From contig NZ_CAMPHN010000052.1 in assembly GCF_946885885.1 (NCBI RefSeq), forward strand, positions 1 to 26,785: 26,785 nt of DNA, written 5' to 3'. Below are positions 1 through 9,672 of this stretch, piece by piece. The position numbers and the translations under genes were made by a program. The notes under the pieces were generated by a model. That model had not been told where the DNA came from. It did not search any database and saw only the letters and a list, made by a program, of their open reading frames with translations. This DNA is from an uncultured Pseudomonas sp. (GTDB lineage: Bacteria > Pseudomonadota > Gammaproteobacteria > Pseudomonadales > Pseudomonadaceae). Each line of letters opens with the position of its first letter. Within the stretch, counting starts at the first letter, position 1.

Positions 1-33
1 CGGGTGCGGCTTTTTTCTGCCTGGGAAAATTTT

Positions 34-648
34 ATGAAAATGCCGCCGCTGCGTCCCCAGCATTGGCTGATCTTCGCCGCTGTCGCGCTGCTGTTCTTCG
101 CCTGGGGCGTCTGGTTGATGCGCGCCATGGGGCCGGTCGAGCCCTGGCCCTGGTTCGGCGAATTGCGCAGCGAAGTGCTGACGCCGCTGGCGGACGACCG
201 CCTGAGCCTGGGTCAGCTGAGTGCGCGAGTCGAGGGCGAGCTTTGGCTGCAGTCAAATCCTGACGGGCCGCGCCTGTTGTTTCGCGGCGCCTGGCCGGTC
301 GTCGAGGACGAGCCCTGGCCGCTGGAGGCCGAGTTGGCCCTCGGTCAAGCCGAACGCGAGAGCCTGGCGACCGTGTTCGGCGCAGCCGGGCAGAACGCCG
401 AACAGCCGCTCGGCGAGCAGATGCTGGCGCAGTTGGGGCGACACAAAGTGATCAGTCTGAGCCTGCGTCCCGAGCAGGACGCCGCGCCTGCCGAGCGCCT
501 GGCCAGCAGCATCGGCCAGCCGCGTTTGCGTCTGGAGTTGGCCGAGGGCCAGGCCTGGGTTTATCCCGAACTGGGGCTGACCGCGCATCTGCACGACGAG
601 CAATTGCGCTTGCTGCATGCGGTGCCGCGCGAGGCGCTTAACCGCTAA
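34..648 (+). CDS. Hypothetical membrane-anchored protein found next to mtgA
   Basis: I do not recognise a function. With the ATG at 34 the product is 204 residues. It has a short polar N-terminus, one hydrophobic segment at about residues 11-29 (LIFAAVALLFFAWGVWL), then a mostly charged soluble region without cysteines or an obvious catalytic motif. This suggests a single-pass inner-membrane protein with a periplasmic domain. The frame stays open upstream to a GTG at 4, and an ATG at 40 is a third option; no strong ribosome binding site separates them. The gene converges on mtgA. From memory, a hypothetical gene holds the same place beside mtgA in P. aeruginosa, so it is probably a conserved Pseudomonas protein. 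A role in the cell envelope is only an inference from the anchor and the neighbour. Confidence 0.75.
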   Translation: MKMPPLRPQHWLIFAAVALLFFAWGVWLMRAMGPVEPWPWFGELRSEVLTPLADDRLSLGQLSARVEGELWLQSNPDGPRLLFRGAWPVVEDEPWPLEAELALGQAERESLATVFGAAGQNAEQPLGEQMLAQLGRHKVISLSLRPEQDAAPAERLASSIGQPRLRLELAEGQAWVYPELGLTAHLHDEQLRLLHAVPREALNR

Positions 649-659
649 TCGTTAGCAGG

Positions 660-692
660 CCGTTGAAAACGGCGTAGGTAGTTTTTCAACGG
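660..692. terminator. Inverted repeat between convergent genes, probable bidirectional terminator
   Basis: Perfect 10-bp arms, ccgttgaaaa (660-669) and ttttcaacgg (683-692), enclose a 13-nt loop between the stops of the hypothetical gene and mtgA. The arms carry A or T runs at their inner ends, and a short T-rich stretch follows on the plus strand. The place between two convergent genes fits a shared terminator, but the external U-tract is weak. Confidence 0.5.
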
Positions 693-703
693 TTTGTTAG
701 GCG

Positions 704-1432
704 TTACAGCCAGGCCGGCCACCAATCCGGGCGGTTCGGTTGCAGGCGGTCGAGGTAGTGACTGCCGCCCAATTGCCACATCTGCTGGCGGATAGCGGCG
801 GCGCGGCGGTTGACGTAGGCGCTCGGCCGGCCGGCGTTTCTGGCCCGCGGGTTGGGCAATACGGCGGCCAGCAGGCTGGCCTGCTGACGCGACAGATAGG
901 GTGCGCCTATCCCGAAATGCCGCTGGGCGGCGGCCTCGGCGCCGAATACGCCGTCGCCCCATTCGACGCTATTGAGGTAGACCTCGAGAATCCGCTGCTT
1001 CGGCCAGAACAGCTCGATCAGCGCGGTGAACCAGGTTTCCAGCCCCTTGCGCAACCAGCTGCGGTCGGACCAGAGGAACAGATTCTTCGCCACCTGCTGG
1101 CTCAGGGTGCTGGCGCCACGTAGCGAGCCGCCCCGCTGGTTATGCGCCAGCGCTGCGCGGATCGAGTCGATGTCGAAGCCCCAGTGCTTGTCGAAGCGTT
1201 GATCTTCGGCGGCGATAACCGCGACCTTCAGGTGGTCGGGCAGCTCCTTCCAGGGTCGCCAGCTACGTTGCAAGTCGATGGGGCGTTCGTCGATCCAGGA
1301 TTCGATCTTGCGTTCGAGCATCAGCGCCGTGCCTGGCGGCGGCATCCAGCGCAAGCTGAGCACCAGCAGCGCCGAGCCGGCCATCAGCCAGAGCAGAATC
1401 TTGAGTAGACGATGGAGGATGGATCGGAGCAT
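704..1432 (-). CDS. mtgA: Monofunctional biosynthetic peptidoglycan transglycosylase (GT51)
   Basis: It polymerises lipid II into glycan strands at the periplasmic face of the inner membrane, without a transpeptidase domain. The 242-residue product has one N-terminal membrane segment (about residues 9-28) followed directly by a GT51 domain. Visible motifs are AVIAAEDQRF with the catalytic glutamate near residue 76, then RGASTLSQQVAKNLFLW, then RILEVYLNSVEWGDGVFG. The length fits MtgA and excludes a bifunctional penicillin-binding protein. The frame is open for 65 codons further upstream, but the ATG at 1432 begins the typical basic and hydrophobic anchor (MLRSILHRLLKILLWL), and a longer version would run into the neighbouring DUF423 gene. 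The gene diverges from the DUF423 gene across about 67 bp that must hold both promoters. Confidence 0.95.
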   Translation of the reverse strand: MLRSILHRLLKILLWLMAGSALLVLSLRWMPPPGTALMLERKIESWIDERPIDLQRSWRPWKELPDHLKVAVIAAEDQRFDKHWGFDIDSIRAALAHNQRGGSLRGASTLSQQVAKNLFLWSDRSWLRKGLETWFTALIELFWPKQRILEVYLNSVEWGDGVFGAEAAAQRHFGIGAPYLSRQQASLLAAVLPNPRARNAGRPSAYVNRRAAAIRQQMWQLGGSHYLDRLQPNRPDWWPAWL

Positions 1433-1499
1433 GCGTGCTTGGCCGGTGCGGATTTGCGCGCCATTATAGCCGGCACTTGATGGCTCTCTGGAGTGAAGC

Positions 1500-1871
1500 A
1501 TGGCTCGTCTATGGTTGTTGCTGTCCGCGTTTGCCGGTTTTACTGGGGTCGCCCTGGGGGCGTTCGCCGCCCATGGCCTGAAAAGCAAGTTATCGGCGGA
1601 GTACCTCGCGGTGTTCCAGACCGGCACCCACTACCAGTTGATCCATGCCCTGGCCTTGTTCGGCGTCGGTCTGCTGGCGCTGCACGCGCCCGGGCGCCTG
1701 GTGAATCTGGCCGGTGGCCTGTTCACCCTGGGTATCCTGCTGTTCTCCGGGAGTCTGTATCTGCTGACCCTCAGCGGCGTGTCCAAGCTGGGCATCGTCA
1801 CCCCCTTCGGTGGTCTGGCCTTTCTCGGCGGCTGGTTGTGCCTGGGGTTGGCCGCCTGGCGCCTGACCTGA
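1500..1871 (+). CDS. DUF423 family small membrane protein
   Basis: The 123-residue product is almost wholly hydrophobic, with about four predicted membrane helices. It carries the N-terminal signature of the DUF423 (YgdD-like) family: GFTGVALGAFAAHGLK, then YQLIHALALF. The first helix is probably uncleaved. The molecular function of the family is unknown, and only an inner-membrane location can be stated. The ATG at 1500 is preceded by a modest purine stretch (ctggagtgaag). The gene diverges from mtgA and is followed by a small hairpin and by the thiS promoter, so it looks monocistronic. From memory, the same order (mtgA, this gene, thiS) occurs in P. aeruginosa. Confidence 0.9.
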   Translation: MARLWLLLSAFAGFTGVALGAFAAHGLKSKLSAEYLAVFQTGTHYQLIHALALFGVGLLALHAPGRLVNLAGGLFTLGILLFSGSLYLLTLSGVSKLGIVTPFGGLAFLGGWLCLGLAAWRLT

Positions 1872-1875
1872 TCGA

Positions 1876-1891
1876 TTGACCCAAAAGTCAA
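1876..1891. promoter_or_regulatory. Palindrome TTGAC-N6-GTCAA
   Basis: A perfect 5+5 bp inverted repeat with a 6-bp spacer lies just after the DUF423 stop codon and upstream of the thiS promoter. The same arms and spacing recur at 26735-26750. It has the form of a dimeric regulator site, but I cannot name the protein, and chance is possible. Confidence 0.25.
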
Positions 1892-1896
1892 GTTGC

Positions 1897-1915
1897 AGGA
1901 CGAATGGCGTCCTTT
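1897..1915 (+). terminator. Weak hairpin after the DUF423 gene
   Basis: Arms aggacg (1897-1902) and cgtcct (1908-1913) enclose a 5-nt loop and are followed by only two or three T residues. It may end the DUF423 transcript just before the thiS promoter. The U-tract is short, so confidence is low. Confidence 0.35.
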
Positions 1916-1919
1916 GGTC

Positions 1920-1948
1920 TTGGTCATCGCCGGTGATCGGGCTAGAAT
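1920..1948 (+). promoter_or_regulatory. Sigma-70-like promoter of thiS-thiG-trmB
   Basis: A -35-like TTGGTC (1920-1925) and a -10-like TAGAAT (1943-1948) are separated by 17 bp, about 33 bp before the thiS start. The leader this implies is too short for a TPP riboswitch. Confidence 0.5.
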
Positions 1949-1981
1949 GCCCGCCCTTTCCCACGTTGTGGCCGCGCCGTC

Positions 1982-2182
1982 ATGCAGATTCAATTAAACG
2001 GTGAAGCATTCGAGCTGCCCGACGGCCAGACCGTCGCCGACCTGATCGTGCGTCTGGAGCTGACGGGCCGTCGCCTGGCCGTCGAGCTCAACCTCGATAT
2101 AGTGCCGCGCAGCCAACATGCCAGCACCGCCCTTCGCGAGGGCGACCGGGTCGAAGTGGTACACGCCATCGGTGGCGGTTGA
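1982..2182 (+). CDS. thiS: Sulfur carrier protein ThiS
   Basis: A 66-residue ubiquitin-like (beta-grasp) sulfur carrier for the thiazole half of thiamine. It starts [21 protein letters not shown] and ends in the diagnostic glycine tail (HAIGGG). The terminal glycine is adenylated and converted to a thiocarboxylate, which donates sulfur to ThiG. The length and the tail are normal for the family. The next gene is thiG, whose product is the direct partner, about 46 bp downstream. The other thiazole genes (thiF, and thiO or thiH) are not in the window. No ATG alternative competes; the next in-frame methionine would remove the first beta strand. Confidence 0.95.
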   Translation: MQIQLNGEAFELPDGQTVADLIVRLELTGRRLAVELNLDIVPRSQHASTALREGDRVEVVHAIGGG

Positions 2183-2228
2183 AGCCCGTTCCCGCACCGC
2201 CCGCAGCCCATGTCATGAGGATATTCCG

Positions 2229-3023
2229 ATGAGCCAAGTCCGCAGCGATAAACCTTTCACCCTGGCTGGCCGTACCTATAAGTCGCGCCTGCTGGTGGGC
2301 ACCGGCAAGTACAAGGACCTCGAGGAAACCCGTGCGGCTATCGAAGCCTCGGGTGCCGAGATCGTCACTGTGGCGGTGCGCCGCACCAATATCGGCCAGA
2401 ACCCTGGCGAGCCGAACCTGCTCGACGTGATTTCGCCCGAGCGCTACACCATTCTGCCGAATACCGCCGGCTGCTACGACGCTGTCGAGGCCGTGCGCAC
2501 CTGCCGCCTGGCCCGCGAGCTGCTCGACGGCCACAAACTGGTCAAGCTGGAAGTGCTGGCCGACCAGAAGACCCTGTTCCCCAATGTGATCGAAACCCTC
2601 AAGGCCGCCGAAGTGCTGATCAAGGACGGCTTCGATGTCATGGTGTACACCAGCGACGACCCGATCATCGCCCGCGAGCTGGCGGCCATGGGCTGTATCG
2701 CGGTGATGCCGCTGGCCGGTTTGATCGGCACGGGCCTCGGCATCTGCAACCCCTACAACCTGCGCATCATTCTCGAAGAGGCGACGGTGCCGGTGTTGGT
2801 GGATGCCGGCGTCGGCACCGCCTCCGATGCGACCATCGCCATGGAGCTGGGCTGCGAGGCGGTGTTGATGAATAGCGCCATCGCCCACGCACAAAACCCG
2901 GTGATGATGGCCGAGGCGATGAAGTACGCGATCGAGGCCGGCCGTCTGGCTTATCTCGCTGGGCGCATGCCGAAAAAACTCTATGCCAGCGCCTCGTCGC
3001 CGCTGGACGGTTTGATCAAGTAA
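2229..3023 (+). CDS. thiG: Thiazole synthase ThiG
   Basis: It condenses 1-deoxy-D-xylulose 5-phosphate, an iminoglycine donor and sulfur from ThiS thiocarboxylate into thiazole phosphate carboxylate, in the cytoplasm. The 264-residue product is a TIM barrel. Lys106 in LVKLEVL fits the Schiff-base lysine, and the phosphate-binding glycine-rich loops ([23 protein letters not shown]) are present. The frame is open 37 codons upstream, into thiS. The ATG at 2229 ([20 protein letters not shown]) matches the normal N-terminus and avoids overlap with thiS; aggatatt just before it is a plausible ribosome binding site. It is co-transcribed with thiS, and trmB follows 10 bp after its stop. Confidence 0.95.
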   Translation: MSQVRSDKPFTLAGRTYKSRLLVGTGKYKDLEETRAAIEASGAEIVTVAVRRTNIGQNPGEPNLLDVISPERYTILPNTAGCYDAVEAVRTCRLARELLDGHKLVKLEVLADQKTLFPNVIETLKAAEVLIKDGFDVMVYTSDDPIIARELAAMGCIAVMPLAGLIGTGLGICNPYNLRIILEEATVPVLVDAGVGTASDATIAMELGCEAVLMNSAIAHAQNPVMMAEAMKYAIEAGRLAYLAGRMPKKLYASASSPLDGLIK

Positions 3024-3033
3024 CGAGCAGAAC

Positions 3034-3753
3034 ATGACCGATTCGCAGCAAACCCCGGCAGCAGCCGATAAAACCCCAAAGCATCGCGAAATCAAGAGTT
3101 TCGTGATGCGCGCCGGGCGTATGACCGAAGGCCAGCAGCGCGGCCTCGATCAGGGCTGGGCGAAGTTCGGTCTGGAGCTGGAAGCCGGCGCGCCGGATTT
3201 CGATGCGGTATTCGGCCGTAGCGCGCCGCGCACCTTCGAGATCGGTTTCGGCATGGGGCATTCCCTGCTGGAAATGGCCGCTGCGGCGCCCGAGCAGGAC
3301 TTTATCGGCGTCGAGGTGCACCGGCCGGGCGTCGGCGCCTTGCTCAACGGCTTGATGACGCAGAACCTGAGCAACGTGCGGGTATATAGCTGCGATGCGC
3401 TGGAAGTGCTGCGCCAGTGCGTGGCCGATGCCAGCCTCGACCGTTTGTTGCTGTACTTTCCCGACCCGTGGCACAAGTCGCGTCACCATAAGCGGCGTAT
3501 CGTCCAGCCCGCCTTCGCCGAGCTGGTGCGGCAGAAGCTGAAGGTTGGCGGCGTGCTGCACATGGCCACCGACTGGGAAGCCTATGCCGAACATATGCTC
3601 GAGGTGATGAGCGTCGCCCCGGGGTTCGGCAACCTGGCTGCCGACGGCCGTTGCGTGGCGCGCCCGGCGGAACGGCCGACGACCAAGTTCGAACGGCGCG
3701 GCGAGCGCCTCGGTCATGGCGTCTGGGATTTGAAATTTCAGCGCATCGATTGA
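3034..3753 (+). CDS. trmB: tRNA (guanine-N7-)-methyltransferase
   Basis: It methylates N7 of guanosine 46 in the variable loop of tRNA, using S-adenosylmethionine. The 239-residue product has a charged N-terminal tail, a Rossmann SAM site [14 protein letters not shown] (about residues 69-82), the acidic loop IGVEVH, and the family signature [18 protein letters not shown] (about 141-158) that contributes to tRNA binding and catalysis. The C-terminus has the conserved [17 protein letters not shown] block. It begins 10 bp after thiG, so it is the third gene of the thiS operon. This coupling is familiar from pseudomonads. No terminator is evident immediately downstream; the 180 bp before the next gene hold no recognisable gene. 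Confidence 0.95.
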   Translation: MTDSQQTPAAADKTPKHREIKSFVMRAGRMTEGQQRGLDQGWAKFGLELEAGAPDFDAVFGRSAPRTFEIGFGMGHSLLEMAAAAPEQDFIGVEVHRPGVGALLNGLMTQNLSNVRVYSCDALEVLRQCVADASLDRLLLYFPDPWHKSRHHKRRIVQPAFAELVRQKLKVGGVLHMATDWEAYAEHMLEVMSVAPGFGNLAADGRCVARPAERPTTKFERRGERLGHGVWDLKFQRID

Positions 3754-3934
3754 CCCGTTCCGGGCACCTACCGAGTTTCAGCGCTACAGTAAAAAATAAC
3801 GGCAGCAAGGACGATAGCCCAAGACCGGGATAACCCGGCGCCAGGACGGCTCCTCACCGCGGTACTCATAGGGCGCGACCACTGGTCCCGTCACATAATT
3901 AGCGGCGTAGTCTGTACGCCGTGAGGAGACGACT

Positions 3935-5275
3935 GTGTTGAAAATGTTCCCATGCCTATTGTTGGCCTGCCTGGCCACGCAAGTGCAGGCCAAGGTCGAT
4001 AGCACCCAGGCAGGCCGCCTCGGCCAGGATTTGACGCCCCTGGGCGGCGAGCGCGCCGGTAATGCCGCCGGCACCATTCCACGCTGGGAGGGTGGTCTGG
4101 CGCAACCGCCGGCCAATTATCAGCCGGGCATGCACCACCCCGATCCCTATGCCGGGGATACGCCCCTGTACCGGGTCGATAGCCAGAATCTGACGCAATA
4201 CCAGGGGCAATTATCGGCCGGCTTGAAGGCCTTGCTGGAGAAGAACCCAGGCTACTTCCTGCAGGTGTTCCCGACCCGCCGTAGCGCCGCGGCACCGCAA
4301 CGCATCTATGACGCCACCCGCTTCAATGCGCAGAACGCCGAGCTGATCTCCAACGGCAACGGCGTCGCTGGGGTGGCCGCGGGGGTGCCTTTCCCGCTGC
4401 CGCAGAGCGGTCAGGAGGTCATCTGGAACCACATCATGCGCTACCGCGGCAACCAGGTCAGTTTCTTCAGCAACCTGGCGGCGGTCCTCTCCAGCGGCGC
4501 CTACAATCTGCTCAAGCAGGAGCGCGATATCTATTTTCTTTACGGTCGCGAGGGGGTGAGTCCAATGGATCTGGACAACACCCTGTTCTATTACCGCAAC
4601 AAAGTAGTCGCGCCCTCCAAACTGGCGGGATCGGCGCTGGTGGTGCAGGAAACCATCGACCAGGTACTGGCGATCCGCAAGGCCTGGCGCTTCAACCGCG
4701 GCGAGCGCCGCGTGCGGCGGTTGCCGTCGCTGGCGTACGACGCGCTGCAGCCGGACACCAGCGGCATGGCCATCGCCGACCAGGTCGACACCTACAACGG
4801 CGCACCGGATCGCTACGAATGGACGCTGATCGGCAAGCAGGAGATGTTGGTGCCCTACAACAGCTACACGGTGCACCAGAAGGGCATCCCCTACGACACC
4901 ATCCTGCAGGAGAAAACCCTCAACCCGCAGTTGCTGCGTTACGAGTTGCACCGGGTCTGGGTGGTCGAGGCCGACCTGCGTAAAGGTCATAGCCATATCT
5001 ACGGTAAACGCCGCTTCTACCTCGACGAGGACAGCTGGCAGATCCTCGCCGTCGACCTCTACGACAAGAATCGCGAGCTGAGCGGGCTGCAGGAAAGCCA
5101 TCCGATCAGCTATTACGAGGTGCCGATGTTCGGCAGCACCCTGGAAACCATCTACGACTTCAAAGGCAGCCGCTATTTCGTCGACGGTCTGGATAACAAC
5201 GAGCCGATGTACGACTTCAACGCCAAACTCAGCCCGCGCGATTTCACCCCGCAGGCTCTGCGTATCAACAACTGA
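3935..5275 (+). CDS. Exported DUF1329 family protein
   Basis: The 446-residue product starts with a Sec signal peptide (MLKMFPCLLLACLATQVQA, cleavage likely after residue 19). The mature N-terminus carries the family hallmark GGERAGNAAGTIPRWEGG, and the rest matches DUF1329 (for example FSFFSNLAAVLSSG-like and DLYDKNRELSGLQES segments). The family has a LolA-like character and is often annotated as an outer-membrane lipoprotein-sorting homologue; its biochemical role is not established. In Pseudomonas such genes usually sit beside a DUF1302 gene, which is absent here. The GTG at 3935 is chosen because gaggag lies six bases upstream; a TTG (3938) and an ATG (3944) are alternatives. LLAC at residues 9-12 could be read as a lipobox, but the hydrophobic core before it would be too short. 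A strong terminator follows. Confidence 0.85.
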   Translation: MLKMFPCLLLACLATQVQAKVDSTQAGRLGQDLTPLGGERAGNAAGTIPRWEGGLAQPPANYQPGMHHPDPYAGDTPLYRVDSQNLTQYQGQLSAGLKALLEKNPGYFLQVFPTRRSAAAPQRIYDATRFNAQNAELISNGNGVAGVAAGVPFPLPQSGQEVIWNHIMRYRGNQVSFFSNLAAVLSSGAYNLLKQERDIYFLYGREGVSPMDLDNTLFYYRNKVVAPSKLAGSALVVQETIDQVLAIRKAWRFNRGERRVRRLPSLAYDALQPDTSGMAIADQVDTYNGAPDRYEWTLIGKQEMLVPYNSYTVHQKGIPYDTILQEKTLNPQLLRYELHRVWVVEADLRKGHSHIYGKRRFYLDEDSWQILAVDLYDKNRELSGLQESHPISYYEVPMFGSTLETIYDFKGSRYFVDGLDNNEPMYDFNAKLSPRDFTPQALRINN

Positions 5276-5298
5276 GTCGTCGCTGCGCATCATGGAAG

Positions 5299-5322
5299 CC
5301 GCCCAGTCGGGCGGTTTTTTTT
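5299..5322 (+). terminator. Rho-independent terminator of the DUF1329 gene
   Basis: A perfect stem, ccgccc (5299-5304) and gggcgg (5309-5314), with a 4-nt loop is followed by eight T residues (5315-5322). It lies 24 bp after the stop codon and makes the DUF1329 gene a single transcription unit. Confidence 0.9.
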
Positions 5323-5359
5323 GGGCTATGTCCCAGTTACCTGTTGCACACAGCTTTTT

Positions 5360-5524
5360 TAGGGTGGGGTAGCGGCGCTGGGGCTGGTTATGGCAGGGCG
5401 CCACGCATTTCGAGCGCCGCGTAACCCACCATTGCGGTTTATCGGTGGACCGCTATGGTGGGTTACGGCGCGTTGAGCATTGATGGTGTTTGCCTGAGCC
5501 TGGTTCGCGCCTAACCCACCCTAC
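5360..5524. repeat. Structured intergenic repeat, copy A (nested palindromes)
   Basis: The unit has outer arms tagggtggggtagcggcg (from 5360) and cgcctaacccaccctac (to 5524), and inner arms gtaacccaccat (5421-5432) and atggtgggttac (5455-5466). The same four-arm layout and nearly the same length recur at 19332-19494, and a shortened relative lies at 12064-12146. It fills most of the 450-bp gap between the DUF1329 terminator and the hut promoter. The form suggests a non-autonomous, MITE-like dispersed element. No protein is encoded in it. Confidence 0.7.
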
Positions 5525-5633
5525 GTTTTACCGCTCCTCATGCACCTCATAGCTGTTCGGGACGACTCAGCACATAACGGGTACAGGGCTTTTTTTGTTT
5601 GTGCCTAGCGCTCGGCCGCATAAATTACCTTGC

Positions 5634-5643
5634 TGTATATACA
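5634..5643. promoter_or_regulatory. Distal HutC-like operator TGTATATACA
   Basis: A perfect 10-bp palindrome identical to the promoter-proximal site at 5742-5751 and centred 108 bp upstream of it. It matches the TGTxTAxACA type of site bound by GntR/HutC-family repressors. A hutC gene ends the operon downstream. The distal position suggests looping or a second promoter. Confidence 0.6.
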
Positions 5644-5715
5644 ATAAAGATATGAAAGGCACGCTGTTGAGCCGTTCTCATCGTATCAATAGTTATATCC
5701 GGTTGTAATGAGGGC

Positions 5716-5742
5716 TTGACGGCCTCTGGCTTCCTTTATAAT
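5716..5742 (+). promoter_or_regulatory. Promoter of the hutIGUHC operon
   Basis: A -35-like TTGACG (5716-5721) and a consensus -10 TATAAT (5737-5742) are separated by 15 bp, about 35 bp before the hutI start. The spacing is shorter than optimal, which could indicate dependence on an activator. The -10 abuts the proximal HutC-like operator, so a bound repressor would block open-complex formation. I see no convincing sigma-54 (-24/-12) element. Confidence 0.65.
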
Positions 5743-5751
5743 GTATATACA
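5742..5751. promoter_or_regulatory. Proximal HutC-like operator TGTATATACA
   Basis: A perfect 10-bp palindrome that shares its first base with the last base of the TATAAT -10 box and covers the expected transcription start. The position fits repression by the HutC encoded in the same operon, with urocanate as the expected inducer. Confidence 0.7.
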
Positions 5752-5776
5752 AATGCATCTGTAAAGGTTCGTTCCG

Positions 5777-6994
5777 ATGCCTGTAGCCCCCGAAAAAAAC
5801 CTGTTGTGGCGTGACGTAACCGTGTTCGACGGCCTGCAAACGCTGGCGCAGCCCATGGCTGTGATGGTCGCGGCGGGGCGCGTCAGCCTGATGCTGCCGA
5901 TGGACGCCTTCGACGAGGCGTTGGCCGTCGGTGCCGTCGAGGCGGGCTGCGGAGGGGTGATGACCCCGGGCCTGATCGACTGCCACACCCATCTGGTCTA
6001 TGCCGGCAATCGTGCTGATGAGTTCGAGCAGCGTCTGGAAGGTGTCGCTTACGCCGAGATCGCCAAGGCTGGTGGCGGCATCCTCAGCAGCGTGCGCGCC
6101 ACCCGTGCGGCCAGCGAGGAACAATTGCTGGCGCAGAGCCTGCCGCGCTTGCAGGCGCTATTGGTCGATGGCGTCACCACGGTGGAAATCAAATCCGGCT
6201 ATGGCCTGAGCGTTGCGGACGAACTGAAAATGCTGCGGGTCGCCCGCCGCCTCGGCGAGCTGCTGCCGGTGCGCGTCATCACTACGCTGCTGGCGGCCCA
6301 TGCCTTGCCGGTGGAGTTCGCCGACGACAGCGACGGCTATATCGAGCTGGTGTGCAACCAGATCATCCCGGCTGCCGCGGCCGAAGGCCTGGCCGATGCG
6401 GTGGACGTGTTCTGCGAGGGCATCGGCTTCAGTCCGGCGCAATGCGAGCAGGTATTTCAGGCGGCGCAACGGTACGGCTTGGCGATCAAGGCGCATGCCG
6501 AACAGCTGTCCAACCTGGGCGGCAGCGCCCTGGTCGCACGTTTCGACGGTCTGTCGGCCGACCATATCGAGTTTCTCGACGAGGCTGGCGTCCAGGCCAT
6601 GGCCGCCGCCGGCACCGTCGCCACGCTGTTGCCCGGCGCTTTTCATACCCTGCGCGAGACCCAGCTGCCGCCCATCGCCCTGCTGCGCCAGTACGGCGTG
6701 CCCATGGCCGTGGCCAGCGACGCCAATCCCGGCACCGCGCCTATCTGCTTCCCGACCCTGAACCTGAACCTGGCCTGCACGCTGTTCCGCCTGACCCCGC
6801 GCGAGGCCCTGGCCGGGATGACCGCCCATGCCGCCCGCGCTATCGGCATGCCGGAACTCGGCCGTATCGCCGTCGGCGCTCCGGCCGATCTATGCCTGTG
6901 GGATGTCCAGCAGCCGGCCGAACTGGCTTATGCAATACAGCCTGGACGCCTGCGTCAGCGCATCTTCAACGGAGCCGTTAGCTATGCACGCTGA
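5777..6994 (+). CDS. hutI: Imidazolonepropionase HutI
   Basis: Third step of histidine degradation: it hydrolyses 4-imidazolone-5-propionate to N-formimino-L-glutamate. The 405-residue product is an amidohydrolase-fold metalloenzyme. The metal-binding HxH is in [17 protein letters not shown] (His70 and His72). Further ligand motifs are [12 protein letters not shown] and [11 protein letters not shown]. The length is normal for HutI. The ATG at 5777 has the weak ribosome site aaaggttcg. It is the first gene of the operon, directly after the operator-flanked promoter, and its end overlaps the start of hutG by 11 bp, which indicates translational coupling. Catabolic order (H, U, I, G) is not the gene order here. 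Confidence 0.97.
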   Translation: MPVAPEKNLLWRDVTVFDGLQTLAQPMAVMVAAGRVSLMLPMDAFDEALAVGAVEAGCGGVMTPGLIDCHTHLVYAGNRADEFEQRLEGVAYAEIAKAGGGILSSVRATRAASEEQLLAQSLPRLQALLVDGVTTVEIKSGYGLSVADELKMLRVARRLGELLPVRVITTLLAAHALPVEFADDSDGYIELVCNQIIPAAAAEGLADAVDVFCEGIGFSPAQCEQVFQAAQRYGLAIKAHAEQLSNLGGSALVARFDGLSADHIEFLDEAGVQAMAAAGTVATLLPGAFHTLRETQLPPIALLRQYGVPMAVASDANPGTAPICFPTLNLNLACTLFRLTPREALAGMTAHAARAIGMPELGRIAVGAPADLCLWDVQQPAELAYAIQPGRLRQRIFNGAVSYAR

Positions 6995-7952
6995 TCGTCA
7001 TTCGATGGACCTCTGGCAGGGCCGGATCGACCCCGAAGCCGACAGCGCCCGCTGGCACCAGCGCATCCAGCCGCTCGCCGACGGCAGCTCACCTGGCGTG
7101 GCGCTGCTCGGCTTCGCCAGCGACGAAGGGGTGCGCCGCAACCATGGACGCGTCGGCGCCGTGGGCGGCCCGTTGGCGATACGCAAGGCGCTGGCCAATC
7201 TGGCCTGGCACCGCAGCGGGCCGGCTTACGATGCCGGTGACGTGGTGTGCGCCGATGGCGATCTGGAAAGTGCTCAGGCGCGCCTGGGACAGAACGTCTG
7301 CGCGCTGCTGGATGCCGGGCACCTACCGATCGTCCTCGGCGGCGGCCATGAGGTGGCGTTCGGCAGTTGGCAGGGCATCGCCGAACATCTGGCCGGCGGC
7401 CAACCGGGAGGGGCCGTCCCACGGATAGCCGCCCCACGTATCGGCATTATCAATTTCGACGCGCATTTCGACCTGCGCGATCCGGCCCATGTGCATTCCT
7501 CCGGCACGCCCTTCGCGCAGATCGCCGAGCAATGCGCCGCGCGCGGCTGGCCCTTCGCCTATGCCTGCCTGGGCGTCAGCCGCGCGAGCAATACCCGGGC
7601 CTTATTCCAGCGTGCCCGCGACTTGGGCGTGCTGGTGCGCGAGGATCGGGACATAAGCGAAAGCCGCCTGCCCGAATTGCTGGCCGAGTTGCAGGCGTTT
7701 ATCGCCGGCTGCGATGCGATCTACCTGACCATCGATATCGACGTGCTGCCCGCCTGCGAAGCGCCGGGCGTCAGCGCCCCGGCCGCCCGTGGCGTGACGC
7801 TGAGCCTGCTCGAGCCCCTGCTCGAAAGCGTGCGCGACAGCGGCAAGCTGCGCCTCGCCGACCTCGCCGAACTCAACCCCGAACATGACATCGACAGCCG
7901 CACCGCACGCGTCGCGGCTCGCCTGATCCATCTACTCACCCTGGGTCACTGA
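6984..7952 (+). CDS. hutG: Formimidoylglutamase HutG (arginase family)
   Basis: It hydrolyses N-formimino-L-glutamate to L-glutamate and formamide, the last step of the four-enzyme histidine pathway. The 322-residue product is a ureohydrolase with a binuclear manganese site. Visible motifs are [35 protein letters not shown] and [20 protein letters not shown]. The last is typical of formimidoylglutamase rather than of arginase or agmatinase. It is unrelated to the N-formylglutamate deformylase that is also called HutG in the five-step route of many pseudomonads. The frame is open 52 codons upstream inside hutI; the ATG at 6984, giving an 11-bp overlap with hutI and a normal N-terminus ([14 protein letters not shown]), is preferred. 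hutU follows after 37 bp. Confidence 0.93.
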   Translation: MHADRHSMDLWQGRIDPEADSARWHQRIQPLADGSSPGVALLGFASDEGVRRNHGRVGAVGGPLAIRKALANLAWHRSGPAYDAGDVVCADGDLESAQARLGQNVCALLDAGHLPIVLGGGHEVAFGSWQGIAEHLAGGQPGGAVPRIAAPRIGIINFDAHFDLRDPAHVHSSGTPFAQIAEQCAARGWPFAYACLGVSRASNTRALFQRARDLGVLVREDRDISESRLPELLAELQAFIAGCDAIYLTIDIDVLPACEAPGVSAPAARGVTLSLLEPLLESVRDSGKLRLADLAELNPEHDIDSRTARVAARLIHLLTLGH

Positions 7953-7989
7953 ACCCGAACCTCATACCTAACAAGAATAGGAGCCCCTT

Positions 7990-9668
<1,679 letters not shown>

Positions 9669-9672
<4 letters not shown>

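Noticed and set aside
1949..1981. TPP riboswitch before thiS
   Set aside because: The stretch between the likely promoter and thiS is only about 33 bp, and no THI-box sequence is visible.
2088..3095. Minus-strand open frame (335 codons) opposite thiG
   Set aside because: Shadow of thiG; His/Gly-rich, no domain.
3784..4116. Minus-strand frame of 110 codons before and into the DUF1329 gene
   Set aside because: Its tail (42 codons in the gap) looked briefly like a small protein, but there is no ribosome site near a sensible start and the first part is antisense to the signal-peptide region.
4211..5404. Minus-strand open frame (397 codons) opposite the DUF1329 gene
   Set aside because: Shadow of a gene with a signal peptide, a family match and a terminator; the antisense product has no recognisable features.
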